Made by a program: the position numbers and the translations under genes. Source: an uncultured Bacteroidales bacterium (GTDB lineage Bacteria; Bacteroidota; Bacteroidia; Bacteroidales; Bacteroidaceae). Taken from it: a stretch of DNA of 53,068 nucleotides. The notes beneath the pieces were generated by a model that was not told the DNA's origin, searched no databases, and saw only the letters and a program-made list of their open reading frames with translations. Where the stretch lies: contig CACZUX010000001.1 of assembly GCA_902784475.1 (NCBI GenBank), forward strand, positions 1-53,068. Reading direction: 5' to 3'. This document shows, piece after piece, positions 1-8,598 of this stretch (positions within the stretch are counted from its first letter, which is position 1; each line of letters starts with the position of its first letter).

Positions 1-183
1 GGTAAATACATCTACGGTCTGCTCATCGGCTTCATTGCAGTGTTGGTGCGTGTGCTCAACCCCGGTTATCCCGAAGGCATGATGCTCGCCATCCTGCTGT
101 TGAACCTCTTTGCACCGCTCATCGACTACTGCTTCGTGCAGAGCAATATCAACAAGCGTGCCAAGCGCGCCCTTAAAAAGTAA
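1..183 (+). CDS. nqrB: Na+-translocating NADH:quinone reductase subunit B, C-terminal end (partial)
   Basis: The window opens inside a gene whose last 60 codons read in frame 1 to a TAA. The peptide contains [14 protein letters not shown] and NLFAPLID, the conserved end of NqrB (RnfD is its paralogue), followed by a basic tail. NqrB is a polytopic inner-membrane subunit that carries covalent FMN and forms part of the Na+ channel. The start lies outside the window. The gene is 6 bp upstream of nqrC in an nqrBCDEF order; nqrA would be expected further left. The choice of NqrB over RnfD rests on the downstream nqrC-F genes. Confidence 0.93.
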   Translation, partial: GKYIYGLLIGFIAVLVRVLNPGYPEGMMLAILLLNLFAPLIDYCFVQSNINKRAKRALKK

Positions 184-189
184 ACAGAT

Positions 190-984
190 ATGGCAAAGAA
201 ATTTATATGCAGTCAGTGCGGCCAGATCTTTGAGGCCGCATCCATGCCCGACAAGTGCCCTATCTGTGGCGCTGACACTTCCAAGATTCAGGAGGTGAAG
301 AAAAAGGGCATCGACACCAACGGCAATGTGTACACCTTTGTGTATGCTTCCGTTATGGTCATCGTTGTGGCTTTCCTGCTGGCATTCGTCAGCTCTGCGC
401 TCAAGCCCGTGCAGGACGCCAACGTGGAGAATGATACGAAGGGTCAGATCCTGACCGCTCTGGGTTACGACAAAGCCTCTATTAATGTAGGCGATGTATA
501 TAAGGAGAATGTGACAGACATGCTCTACAAAGACGGTGCTCTGGTGAAATACTCCGGTAAGTTTAACACCGCCTATGGCCAACTTATCAAGGACGGCGAG
601 TTGCATGTCTTCGTGGCAAAAACGGCCGATGGTAAGGAAGCTTACGTAATTCCCGTCACCGGACGCGGTCTTTGGGGCGGCCTTTGGGGTTACATCGCTG
701 TTGATGCCCAAAAGGAGAAGGTCGTGGGAACTTATTTTTACCATGAGAGCGAAACGGCAGGTCTTGGTGCACGTATCGGCGAGCGCGAATTCCAGGAACA
801 GTTTGTGAACCGTCCCGTCTTCGGCGACAACGGAGAGGTTGCTCTCACTGTTGTGAAGAAGGGTGCAGGTGACGACACCTTCCTGGTGGACGGTATCACC
901 GGTGCAACGCTGACATCGAAAGGTGTCGGTGCCATGGTGACGGAAGGCCTGAGCCAGTACAAAGATTTTCTTAATAATAAATAA
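190..984 (+). CDS. nqrC: Na+-NQR subunit C with N-terminal rubredoxin-like zinc/iron knuckle
   Basis: 264 residues. Residues about 46-264 are a normal NqrC: one membrane helix (about 49-70), then the periplasmic FMN-binding domain. The motif DGITGATLTS (234-243) places the covalently flavinylated threonine at T240. NqrC passes electrons between flavins in the Na+-pumping NADH:quinone reductase. Unusually, residues 1-35 form a separate CxxC...CxxC module (C7, C10, C23, C26, with PDKCPICGA) like the rubredoxin-type knuckle at the C-terminus of rubrerythrins. The start is fixed by the position 6 bp after nqrB. The fusion has no frame break and no alternative start that would separate the two parts cleanly, so I read it as one protein. 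Whether the knuckle binds Fe or Zn cannot be seen. Confidence 0.93.
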   Translation: MAKKFICSQCGQIFEAASMPDKCPICGADTSKIQEVKKKGIDTNGNVYTFVYASVMVIVVAFLLAFVSSALKPVQDANVENDTKGQILTALGYDKASINVGDVYKENVTDMLYKDGALVKYSGKFNTAYGQLIKDGELHVFVAKTADGKEAYVIPVTGRGLWGGLWGYIAVDAQKEKVVGTYFYHESETAGLGARIGEREFQEQFVNRPVFGDNGEVALTVVKKGAGDDTFLVDGITGATLTSKGVGAMVTEGLSQYKDFLNNK

Positions 985-999
985 GGAGGACAGAAAGGT

Positions 1000-1623
1000 A
1001 TGAAACTTTTTTCTGAAGAGAACAAGGCCGCATTTACAGGTCCTCTCAATATGAACAACCCCATCGCCGTACAGGTGCTCGGTATCTGCTCGGCTTTGGC
1101 TGTGACATCACAGTTGGCTCCCGCCATCGTGATGGGACTGTCGGTGACGGTCATCACAGCCTTCTCCAACCTCATCATTTCGCTCATTCGCAAGAGCATT
1201 CCCAACCGCATCCGCATCATCGTGCAATTGGTGGTTGTGGCTGCTCTGGTGACAATCGTCAGCCAAATCCTGAAGGCCTATGTCTATGACGTTAGCGTGC
1301 AGCTGAGCGTCTATGTGGGTTTGATTATCACAAACTGTATCCTGATGGGTCGCCTGGAGGCTTTTGCCATGCAAAACGCTCCCTGGCCCTCATTCCTTGA
1401 CGGTATCGGTAACGGTCTGGGTTATGCCTGGGTGCTGGTGCTCGTAGGTTTTGTGCGTGAGCTCTTCGGCTTCGGCACGCTCTTCGGTTTCCAGGTGGTG
1501 CCGCAAGCTGTGTATGAGGCCGGTTATATGAACAACGGTATGATGGTCATGCCCGCCATGTCGCTCATCATCGTTGGATGTGTCATTTGGGCTCATCGCT
1601 CAATTAATAAGGAGGAGAAGTAA
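1000..1623 (+). CDS. nqrD: Na+-NQR subunit D
   Basis: 207 residues, a polytopic membrane protein of the NqrD/RnfE family. C30 (LGICSAL) and C113 (TNCILMGR) are at the positions of the two cysteines that, with two in NqrE, hold the intramembrane 2Fe-2S centre between cytoplasmic and periplasmic halves of the pump. A purine-rich TAAGGAGGA lies upstream of the ATG and overlaps the nqrC stop, one of the few clear ribosome binding sites here. Spacing to nqrE is 3 bp, so the genes are in one operon. Confidence 0.97.
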   Translation: MKLFSEENKAAFTGPLNMNNPIAVQVLGICSALAVTSQLAPAIVMGLSVTVITAFSNLIISLIRKSIPNRIRIIVQLVVVAALVTIVSQILKAYVYDVSVQLSVYVGLIITNCILMGRLEAFAMQNAPWPSFLDGIGNGLGYAWVLVLVGFVRELFGFGTLFGFQVVPQAVYEAGYMNNGMMVMPAMSLIIVGCVIWAHRSINKEEK

Positions 1624-1626
1624 AGT

Positions 1627-2253
1627 ATGGAACACATGATTTCTCTCTTTGTCCGCTCCATCTTTGTGGACAACATGATTTTCGCCTTCTTCCTGGGCAT
1701 GTGCTCTTATCTTGCCGTGTCCAAGAACGTGAAGACGGCGCTCGGACTGGGTGTGGCCGTAACTTTTGTGCTGGTCATCACCGTGCCCGTGGATTACGCT
1801 CTGCAGGTATACGTCCTGGCTCCCGATAAGCTGGTGCCCGGTGTGGACCTCACCTTCCTGGCCTTTATCCTGTTTATCGCTGTGATTGCAGGTATGGTGC
1901 AGCTCGTGGAGATGATCGTAGAGCGTTTTTCTCCCTCACTGTATGCAAGCTTGGGCATTTTCCTGCCTCTGATTGCCGTAAACTGCGCCATCATGGGTGC
2001 TTCTCTGTTCATGCAGCAGCGCATTGGCATGGAGCCTACCAACGCTCAGTTTATCGGCGGTGTGGGTGATGCCGTAGCTTACGCATTCGGTTCCGGTATC
2101 GGTTGGCTGTTGGCTATTGTCGGTCTGGCTGCCATCCGTGAGAAAATGGCTTACACAGATGTTCCCAAGCCGCTTCAGGGATTGGGCATCACGTTTATCA
2201 CCGTCGGCCTGATGGCTTTGGCCTTCATGTGCTTCAGTGGTCTTAACATCTAA
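1627..2253 (+). CDS. nqrE: Na+-NQR subunit E
   Basis: 208 residues, six predicted membrane helices, NqrE/RnfA family. C26 ([11 protein letters not shown]) and C120 ([10 protein letters not shown]) match the conserved pair that completes the NqrD/E 2Fe-2S site. The [15 protein letters not shown] segment is typical of NqrE rather than RnfA (which has FVNNIVLSQFLGIC, as in the second copy at 32160). It lies 3 bp after nqrD and 18 bp before nqrF. A GGAGGA precedes the next gene. Confidence 0.97.
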   Translation: MEHMISLFVRSIFVDNMIFAFFLGMCSYLAVSKNVKTALGLGVAVTFVLVITVPVDYALQVYVLAPDKLVPGVDLTFLAFILFIAVIAGMVQLVEMIVERFSPSLYASLGIFLPLIAVNCAIMGASLFMQQRIGMEPTNAQFIGGVGDAVAYAFGSGIGWLLAIVGLAAIREKMAYTDVPKPLQGLGITFITVGLMALAFMCFSGLNI

Positions 2254-2271
2254 ATGCAGGAGGAATAGACA

Positions 2272-3561
2272 ATGGATATGAATTTGATTTTTGCGAGCAT
2301 TGGCGTATTCCTGGTCATCATTTTGGTGCTGGTGGCCATCCTGCTCGTGGCAAAAGCCTACTTGTCACCCAGTGGCAATGTGAACATCACCATCAACGGT
2401 AAGGATACCATTTCCGTACCTCAGGGCGCTTCGCTGCTTTCGACGCTTTCTCAGGAGGGAATCTTCCTGCCTTCTGCCTGTGGCGGTAAGGGCAGCTGCG
2501 GACAGTGCAAGTTGCAGGTAACTGACGGCGGCGGTGAAATTCTCGACTCGGAGAAGGGCCACTTCTCGCGCAAGCAGCAGAAGGAGCACTGGCGTCTTGG
2601 CTGTCAGTGCAAGGTGAAGGGCGATCTGAAGATTGCCGTGGACGACTCCGTAATGGGTGTTAAGGAATGGGAGTGCACCGTTATCGGCAACAAGAACGTG
2701 GCTACGTTCATCAAAGAGTACAAGGTGGCTCTGCCTCCCGGCGAGCACATGGACTTCGAACCTGGTTCGTACGCACAGATTAAGATTCCCGCATTCGACT
2801 GCATCGACTACGATAAGGATTTCGACAAGAGTCTGATCGGTGACACCTATCTGCCCGCTTGGGAGAAGTTCGGCTTGTTCCCCCTCAAGTGTAAGAACCC
2901 CGATCCCACTATTCGTGCTTACTCCATGGCCAACTACCCCGACGAGGGCGATATCATCACGCTGAACGTGCGTATTGCCACGCCGCCCTTCAAGCCTAAG
3001 GATCAGGGTCCCGGCTTCATGGATGTGAACCCCGGTATCGCTTCTTCTTACATCTTCTCGCTGAAGCCCGGCGATAAGGTCATCATGAGCGGTCCTTACG
3101 GAGAGTTCCGTCCTCAGTACGGCACCGGTCGTGAAATGATTTGGGTCGGTGGCGGTGCCGGTATGGCTCCTCTGCGTGCCCAGATTATGCACATGCTCAA
3201 GGGACACGGTGTCAGTGAAGAAGACCGCAAGCGTCCGATGCACTATTTCTACGGCGCACGCGCCCTGGAGGAAATCCCCTTCCTGGACGACTTCCTGCAG
3301 TTGGAGAAGGACTTCGACAACTTCCACTTCCACTTGGCTTTGGACCGTCCCGATCCGAAGGCCGATGCAGCAGGTATCAAGTATACCGCCGGATTCGTGG
3401 CTCCCGTCATGGGCGACACTTATCTGAAGCAGCATGAGAGTCCCGAGGATTGTGAATACTATCTCTGCGGACCTCCAATGATGGCCAAGACTGTGCTCGA
3501 TTTGCTGCACTCTCTCGGTGTGGAAGACGACATGATTCGATTCGACAACTTCGGTGGTTAA
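2272..3561 (+). CDS. nqrF: Na+-NQR subunit F, NADH-oxidising flavoprotein
   Basis: 429 residues. An N-terminal membrane helix (about 5-28) is followed by a plant-type 2Fe-2S ferredoxin domain with C70, C76, C79 and C111, then an FAD-binding domain (RAYSMANYP) and an NADH-binding domain ([12 protein letters not shown]). NqrF takes hydride from NADH and starts the electron path through the pump. Length is normal for Bacteroidetes NqrF. The stop codon overlaps the GTG start of the downstream C10 protease by 8 bp, which is unexpected for this operon. Confidence 0.97.
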   Translation: MDMNLIFASIGVFLVIILVLVAILLVAKAYLSPSGNVNITINGKDTISVPQGASLLSTLSQEGIFLPSACGGKGSCGQCKLQVTDGGGEILDSEKGHFSRKQQKEHWRLGCQCKVKGDLKIAVDDSVMGVKEWECTVIGNKNVATFIKEYKVALPPGEHMDFEPGSYAQIKIPAFDCIDYDKDFDKSLIGDTYLPAWEKFGLFPLKCKNPDPTIRAYSMANYPDEGDIITLNVRIATPPFKPKDQGPGFMDVNPGIASSYIFSLKPGDKVIMSGPYGEFRPQYGTGREMIWVGGGAGMAPLRAQIMHMLKGHGVSEEDRKRPMHYFYGARALEEIPFLDDFLQLEKDFDNFHFHLALDRPDPKADAAGIKYTAGFVAPVMGDTYLKQHESPEDCEYYLCGPPMMAKTVLDLLHSLGVEDDMIRFDNFGG

Positions 3562-5194
3562 AAAGAATCTCTTGATATTATGGACAGTCCTGAGCGTTAC
3601 CGCTGTGTGCGCTCAGGACTTTCCTTTAATGCATGCCCGACGCTCGCAGGGCACTCCTTTCAACAATGCCTGTCCTCTGATTGACGGGGAGAGAGCATTG
3701 GTGGGGTGTGTGGCTACGGCTGTTGAGCACATGATCAATTACTGGCATTTCCCCAATGTTCTGACATCAGAGATTGCAGAATATACTACAGATCAATTCT
3801 CCCTGCCAACAGTGCCGGAGGGCACCCCGATAGACTGGGTCAACATGCAGGAGGACTATCTCGACAGTCCCTACACAGAAGCCGCTGCCAATGCAGTGGC
3901 CGACCTCTCCCTGTGGGTGGGGCAGGCCTTGAGGGCAAAATACGGTGTCAACGCCACTTCGGCCAGCACGGAGCGTGTGGTCGACGTGCTGAAAGAGCAG
4001 TTCGGCTACAAGACCGTGGAGCTTTGCTACCGCGACAGCTACACCGTTCCTGCCTGGCGGCGTCTGATCGCCCATGAGTTGGATCATGGAAGGCCGATAT
4101 ATTTCAGCGGTTATACCTGCGGTGGCGCACATGCCTGGGTCGTTGACGGCGTGAAAGACGGGATGTATCACTGCAACTGGGGTGAAGACAATCATCGCGA
4201 CGGGTGGTACGAAATGGATGCGCTCAATGAATTTCAAAACCCGCAGGACTTCTCTTATCCCGAGCGTTTTGCCGGATTCGCCTCCAATCAGGCTTGCGTC
4301 CTGGCCGCCCCCGACGAGGTTGAAACATTGGCCGGAGACAGCATCCGTACGCAGGACCTTGTCAGAGTGCACGACGTGACACTGTTGCGTCAGCCTTCGA
4401 CCGAGGATTTTGTGCTGGCAGAGGTAATTTTGGAGAATACGCACGCGGATTCCTTATATTATACGCTGGAGGGTTTGAGTTTCACACCGGCCGTGTGGCA
4501 GGAGGGCGACACGGAAAAGATGAAAGAAGACGGCGAGTTTTGTGGCATCAGTTCTTTCGTCCTACCGCCGAAGCAGACAGTGAAGCATGTGGGTTGCTTT
4601 CGTTTTCGCAAGGCGGGGGAGAGGGTCTTTTGCGTGACGTTCAACGAAGAGGAATTCTTCTGTGCCCGTACGGTTAACATTATGCCGTCGCAAAGCATTG
4701 ATTTATCCTACTCAGAGCTTGCCGTGACTTTTCCTGAATCCGGCACGGCTCAAATTTTGGGCAGTGTAACCAACAATACGGCCGTGAAAACTTACGGCAC
4801 GATGCTGCATTTTGATTTGATGAAGGGTGAGATAAAGTCATACGACAGTCCCGAAGAAACATTCTCTTCACGGTACCTCTTTCTGAATCTTGCACCCGGC
4901 GAGACGATGAACTTCACGGAGGACTCCTGGTTGCACTCGCCCGTAGTGTTCAAGGGTCTTGAGGCAGGGGAGACCTACACGCTGTGGCTCCGTCGCAACT
5001 GGCTCCCTATTGTGCAGACTTTGACGTTCACCGTGTCTGAAGCCCCGCTGTCTGTGCCTTTACGGCCGGCATATGAGGAATATGGTGAAGATTCTCTTGA
5101 GAACCAGCCTTCATACGATCTCTCCGGACGCCGAATCCATGCGCCTAAGGGCTTGTATGTCAAAAGAAACAAGGTGTTTTGGTCGCCAATGTGA
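3554..5194 (+). CDS. Secreted C10-family (streptopain-like) cysteine peptidase
   Basis: 546 residues from a GTG start that overlaps nqrF; the nearest ATG (3580) is out of frame. A signal peptide (about 1-20, ending VCAQ) is followed almost at once by the catalytic core: C52 in VGCVATAVEHM, H193 in GGAHAWVVDG, and NWG at 208-210, the C10 active-site set. SpeB and the Bacteroidetes C10 enzymes normally have an inhibitory pro-domain before the Cys; here only about 30 residues separate signal cleavage and catalytic Cys, so the pro-domain is missing or very short. After about residue 240 come roughly 300 residues of probable beta-sandwich sequence, ending in YDLSGRRI...KGLYVKR, a tail common on secreted Prevotella proteins. 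Substrate unknown. Confidence 0.85.
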   Translation: MVKKNLLILWTVLSVTAVCAQDFPLMHARRSQGTPFNNACPLIDGERALVGCVATAVEHMINYWHFPNVLTSEIAEYTTDQFSLPTVPEGTPIDWVNMQEDYLDSPYTEAAANAVADLSLWVGQALRAKYGVNATSASTERVVDVLKEQFGYKTVELCYRDSYTVPAWRRLIAHELDHGRPIYFSGYTCGGAHAWVVDGVKDGMYHCNWGEDNHRDGWYEMDALNEFQNPQDFSYPERFAGFASNQACVLAAPDEVETLAGDSIRTQDLVRVHDVTLLRQPSTEDFVLAEVILENTHADSLYYTLEGLSFTPAVWQEGDTEKMKEDGEFCGISSFVLPPKQTVKHVGCFRFRKAGERVFCVTFNEEEFFCARTVNIMPSQSIDLSYSELAVTFPESGTAQILGSVTNNTAVKTYGTMLHFDLMKGEIKSYDSPEETFSSRYLFLNLAPGETMNFTEDSWLHSPVVFKGLEAGETYTLWLRRNWLPIVQTLTFTVSEAPLSVPLRPAYEEYGEDSLENQPSYDLSGRRIHAPKGLYVKRNKVFWSPM

Positions 5195-5257
5195 AAAAAA
5201 TGGGCTCTGAGCATGCATTTTTTTGCTCGAAATCTTGCTTGTTTCCTGAAAATAACA

Positions 5258-5265
5258 TAACTTTG
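5258..5265 (+). promoter_or_regulatory. Promoter -7 box (TAACTTTG) of the pheA leader
   Basis: TAACTTTG fits the Bacteroidetes TAnnTTTG -7 consensus; a TTG lies 19 bp upstream (5239), near the -33 position. Transcription would start near 5269, giving about a 175-nt leader before pheA. Confidence 0.65.
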
Positions 5266-5319
5266 CAGCGCAAAACGAAAGAAAAGTGCAAAACGTTCAT
5301 AACTTTTACTTCGGTTTTT

Positions 5320-5391
5320 ATGTATACTTTTACTTTGGCAACAAGTAAGAGCGAGACCGTGTGTGTTATGACGACAAAAGATAAAAGATAA
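5320..5391 (+). CDS. Putative leader peptide of the pheA attenuator
   Basis: A 23-codon reading frame (MYTFTLATSK...) beginning at the only ATG in frame after the proposed transcription start and ending at TAA 5389-5391. Tyr is codon 2 and Phe codon 4. The same frame upstream of the ATG is rich in Phe codons (TFITFTSVF) but has no standard start. A ribosome paused at the Phe codon (5329-5331) would leave the antiterminator strand at 5349-5358 uncovered, while one reaching the stop would have displaced it. Only one Phe and one Tyr codon lie in the ATG-started frame, which is weak for a classical leader, so this call rests mainly on geometry. Confidence 0.5.
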   Translation: MYTFTLATSKSETVCVMTTKDKR

Positions 5392-5439
5392 AAACTAAAT
5401 AGACATAGGTCTCGCTCGAAAGGGCGGGACCTTTTTTTT
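5349..5439 (+). promoter_or_regulatory. Transcription attenuator (antiterminator/terminator pair) ahead of pheA
   Basis: Three complementary strands are visible. Strand A, GAGCGAGACC (5349-5358), is fully complementary to strand B, GGTCTCGCTC (5408-5417). Strand B also pairs over 10 bp (two G-U) with strand C, GGGCGGGACC (5422-5431), across a GAAA tetraloop. Strand C is followed by eight Ts (5432-5439), so B-C is a strong intrinsic terminator placed 6 bp before the pheA start. A-B pairing would remove it. Strand A lies inside the leader peptide frame. This is the layout of amino-acid attenuators of phe/trp operons; the effector is inferred from the genes downstream. Confidence 0.8.
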
Positions 5440-5445
5440 GGAACG

Positions 5446-6243
5446 ATGATGAATCAGGCAGAATCAAAAGCGGGACGTACGGTAGCCATTCAGGGCATCA
5501 AGGGCAGTTTTCACGATATCGCGGCTCACCACTTTTTTGAGGGGGAGTCGCTACGATTGGTGGAGTGCGACAGCTTTGAGGACGTGTTTACCAGCCTGAA
5601 GAAAGATCCTTCGATGGTGGCGCTGGTGGCGATTGAAAACACCATTGCCGGCAGTCTGCTTCACAATTACGAACTGTTGCGCGAGTCGGGCATGACCGTC
5701 GTCGGCGAGCACAAGTTGCGTATCTCGCATTCCATCATGTGTTTGCCTGACGACAACTGGGCGGATGTGACGGAGGTGAATTCCCATCCTGTGGCGCTGA
5801 TGCAGTGCCGCTCTTTTCTCTCTGCTCACCACGGGCTGAAGATTGTTGAAGTGGACGACACCGCCGGTGCTGCCCGTCACATTCGTGAGAGGAATCTGCA
5901 TGGACATGCCGCCATCTGCCACAAGGATGCAGCCAAAATTTACGGCATGAAGATATTGGAGGAAGGTATTGAAACCAACAAGCACAATTTCACGCGTTTC
6001 CTTGTAATCACTTCTCCGGAGAATGCCGACACTCTGCGTCAGCGGGAGCAGACGGACAAGTCCTCTCTGGTCTTTTCCCTGCCGCATGAGGAAGGCTCGC
6101 TTTCGGCCATCCTTTCCGTGCTGTCGTTCTACAAAATCAATCTTACCAAGATACAGTCCCTGCCCATCATCGGGCGTGAGTGGGAATACCTGTTCTACAT
6201 TGATTCTTACGCGAGAAATGCGCATTCTTGGCGAATATTGTGA
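5446..6243 (+). CDS. pheA: Prephenate dehydratase with truncated, frameshifted ACT domain
   Basis: 265 residues. The catalytic domain (about 10-190) is recognisable: AIQGIKGSFHDIAA, then VALVAIENTIAGSL, HPVALMQC, and the NKHNFTRFLVI segment with the conserved Thr-Arg-Phe. It converts prephenate to phenylpyruvate. An ACT domain follows (SLVFSLPHEEGSLSAILS; the Phe-binding region includes TKIQSLPI and GREWEYLFYID). After FYIDS the frame runs into YARNAHSWRIL and stops. The normal family ending, ILGEYCDGKQTI, is present in another frame (from 6218 to 6262), so about 20 codons appear to be lost by a deletion that also shifts the frame. ATGs at 5446 and 5449 are both possible. Catalysis may survive; Phe feedback control may not. 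Confidence 0.85.
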   Translation: MMNQAESKAGRTVAIQGIKGSFHDIAAHHFFEGESLRLVECDSFEDVFTSLKKDPSMVALVAIENTIAGSLLHNYELLRESGMTVVGEHKLRISHSIMCLPDDNWADVTEVNSHPVALMQCRSFLSAHHGLKIVEVDDTAGAARHIRERNLHGHAAICHKDAAKIYGMKILEEGIETNKHNFTRFLVITSPENADTLRQREQTDKSSLVFSLPHEEGSLSAILSVLSFYKINLTKIQSLPIIGREWEYLFYIDSYARNAHSWRIL

Positions 6244-6295
6244 CGGCAAACAGACCATTTGATATCAATAACATCAAAACTCAATACATCGCAAT

Positions 6296-7484
6296 ATGAT
6301 TACTCCGGCAGACAGATTGAATCTCGTACAAGAGTACTACTTCAGTCGCAAACTGAAAGAGGTGGCCCGTCTCAACGCAGAAGGCAAGGACATCATCTCT
6401 TTGGCCATCGGCAGTCCCGACATGCCTCCTTCGCCCGCCACGATTGACGTGCTGTGCCGCGAGGCCCGACGCGACGACGCACACGGCTATCAGCCTACTG
6501 TGGGCATTCCCCAACTTCGTGAAGCCATGGCGGGATTCTATCGGCGCTGGTACGGCGTAGAACTTGATCCTGCTACGGAGATACAGCCCCTGATCGGCAG
6601 CAAGGAGGGCATCCTCCACGTCACGCTGGCGTTCTGCAATCCCGGTGACAAAGTTCTGGTGCCCAATCCCGGATATCCCACTTACACGTCGCTTTCGAAA
6701 CTCCTGGGGCAGGAAATCGTCAATTATGATCTTTTGGAGGAGAACGGCTGGCAGCCGGATTTCCGACGGCTGGCAGCCGGATTTCCGGCAGCTGGAATCC
6801 ATGGACCTCACCGGCGTGAAGATGATGTGGACCAATTATCCCAACATGCCTACGGGCGGCAGGGCCACGAAGGCGCTTTACGAAAGCATCGTGAAGTTTG
6901 CCCGCGAGCACAATATCCTTGTGGTCAACGACAACCCTTACAGTTTCATCCTCAACCGGGACGAGCATCTCTCCATCCTCCAGGTGGAGGGTGCGAAAGA
7001 GTGTTGCATCGAATTCAACTCGATGTCGAAGTCGCACAACATGCCCGGATGGCGTGTGGCGATGCTGGCCACCAACGCCGAGTTCGTGAAGTGGATTCTC
7101 AAGGTGAAATCCAACATTGATTCGGGCACGTTCCGTCCCGTCCAACTGGCGGCAGCAGAGGCTTATCGCAACACGGACGAGTGGCACCGTCAGTTCAACA
7201 TCGACACCTATGCCGAGCGTCGCACCATTGCCGAAGACATCATGAAGGTATTGGGCTGCCGTTTCGACCCCTCGCAGCAGGGCATGTTTCTTTGGGGACG
7301 CATTCCCGACAGCATCGGCGATGTGGAGGAGCTCACGGAGCTCGTGCTCCATGAGGCCCGCGTTTTTATCACGCCCGGATTTATTTTCGGCAGCAACGGA
7401 CGCCGTTTCATCCGCATCTCGCTCTGTGCCAAACCCGATAAGATGCGTGAGGCACTGAACCGGATAAAAGCCATTATGCAGTAA
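6296..7484 (+). pseudogene. Class I/II aminotransferase, interrupted by a 22-bp tandem duplication
   Basis: A pyridoxal-phosphate aminotransferase of fold type I, similar to LL-DAP/aromatic aminotransferases, placed in an aromatic amino acid operon, so transamination of phenylpyruvate and hydroxyphenylpyruvate (or prephenate) is the likely role. The first part (ATG 6296) reads well through LAIGSPDMPPSP, GYQPTVGIPQLREA and NPGYPTYTS. At 6744-6787 a perfect 22-bp tandem duplication shifts the frame. The rest (WTNYPNMPTGG, VVNDNPYSF, the PLP lysine in NSMSKSHNMPGWR, and the C-terminal arginine in RFIRISL) continues in the new frame to TAA 7484. Removing one copy restores a single reading frame of about 389 residues exactly. 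It may be a real recent slippage mutation or an assembly fault. Confidence 0.88.
6744..6787 (+). repeat. Perfect 22-bp tandem duplication that causes a frameshift
   Basis: The 22-mer beginning ACGGCTGGCAGC occurs at 6744-6765 and again at 6766-6787 without a mismatch. As 22 is 3x7+1, it shifts the aminotransferase frame; one copy gives the continuous peptide ENGWQPDFRQLESMDL. Confidence 0.97.
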
Positions 7485-7522
7485 CATCAATCGTCTAACA
7501 TACAAAAAAATATCATACCATT

Positions 7523-8587
7523 ATGGAACTGAAACTCAAACCCCTGAATTTGCCCAGTGACCTGGCCCGACCCATTGTCATCAGCGGTCCCTGTTCGGCC
7601 GAAACCGAGGAGCAGGTGATGAAGACGGCCCTGCAGCTTGCCACCAAAGGATGCCACATGTTTCGTGCCGGCATCTGGAAACCCCGCACGAAGCCCGGGG
7701 GCTTCGAGGGCAACGGCGAGAAGGCGCTGCCTTGGATGGAGCGCGTCAAGCAGGAGACGGGCATGCTCACTGCTACGGAAGTAGCTACGCCCGAGCACGT
7801 TGAACTCTGTCTCAAGCACGGCATCGACATTCTTTGGATCGGCGCCCGCACGACGGCCAATCCCTTTGCCGTTCAGGCCATAGCCGATGCGCTCAAGGGC
7901 GTGGACATTCCCGTCTTCGTGAAGAATCCCGTCAATCCCGACATTGAACTCTGGGTGGGTGCCTTGGAGCGCATCAACGGCGCCGGCATCGAGCGTCTTG
8001 GTGCTATCCATCGCGGCTTCTCCAGCATCGACAACAAGATTTACCGCAATCTGCCCATGTGGCAGCTGCCCATTGAGTTGAAGCGCCGTTATCCCGATCT
8101 GCCCATTGTCAACGACCCCAGCCACATCGGCGGCCGTCGCGACCTGATTGCTCCGCTCTGTCAGCAGGCCATGGACCTGGGCATGGACGGACTGATCGTG
8201 GAGAGCCACTGTGATCCCGACAAGGCCTGGAGCGATGCCAAGCAGCAGGTGACGCCCGACGTGCTGGACTTCATCCTCGACAAACTGGTCATCCGTCAGG
8301 AGGTGTCGCCCTCGGAGAGCATCAACGCCCTGCGCAAGCAGATTGACGAGTACGACGACCAGCTGATCGACATCCTCGGCCAGCGCATGAAGGTGTGCCG
8401 CGAGATCGGCCGCTACAAGAAGGACCACGACATGACCATTCTGCAGACGCAGCGCTACACCGAGATTCTCGACAAGCGCGGCGCTCAGGGCAGTCTCGTC
8501 GGCATTTCTCCCGAGTGTGTAAAGGCCATCTTCGAGCACATCCACGAAGAGAGCGTGCAGCAGCAGATGAAGATCATCAACCAGTAA
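7523..8587 (+). CDS. Bifunctional 3-deoxy-7-phosphoheptulonate synthase / chorismate mutase
   Basis: 354 residues. Residues about 1-265 are a DAHP synthase of the AroA(G)/KDO8P-like type (VISGPCSAETEEQ, FRAGIWKPRTKPGGFEG, WIGARTTANPF, FVKNPVNPD, NDPSHIGGRR, ESHCDPDKAWSDA), making DAHP from erythrose-4-phosphate and PEP. Residues about 270-354 are an AroQ-type chorismate mutase helix bundle (INALRKQIDEYDDQLIDILGQR...). The fusion places the entry enzyme of the shikimate pathway with the branch to prephenate, and it lies between the aminotransferase (38 bp) and tyrA (11 bp). The mutase domain may also give allosteric control of the synthase, as known for related fusions. Confidence 0.95.
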   Translation: MELKLKPLNLPSDLARPIVISGPCSAETEEQVMKTALQLATKGCHMFRAGIWKPRTKPGGFEGNGEKALPWMERVKQETGMLTATEVATPEHVELCLKHGIDILWIGARTTANPFAVQAIADALKGVDIPVFVKNPVNPDIELWVGALERINGAGIERLGAIHRGFSSIDNKIYRNLPMWQLPIELKRRYPDLPIVNDPSHIGGRRDLIAPLCQQAMDLGMDGLIVESHCDPDKAWSDAKQQVTPDVLDFILDKLVIRQEVSPSESINALRKQIDEYDDQLIDILGQRMKVCREIGRYKKDHDMTILQTQRYTEILDKRGAQGSLVGISPECVKAIFEHIHEESVQQQMKIINQ

Positions 8588-8598
8588 TTTCCCGCTTT

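Noticed and set aside
5195-5257. Terminator after the C10 peptidase
   Set aside because: GAGCA and TGCTC near 5208-5229 could pair, but the T-run falls in the loop, so it is not a convincing intrinsic terminator.
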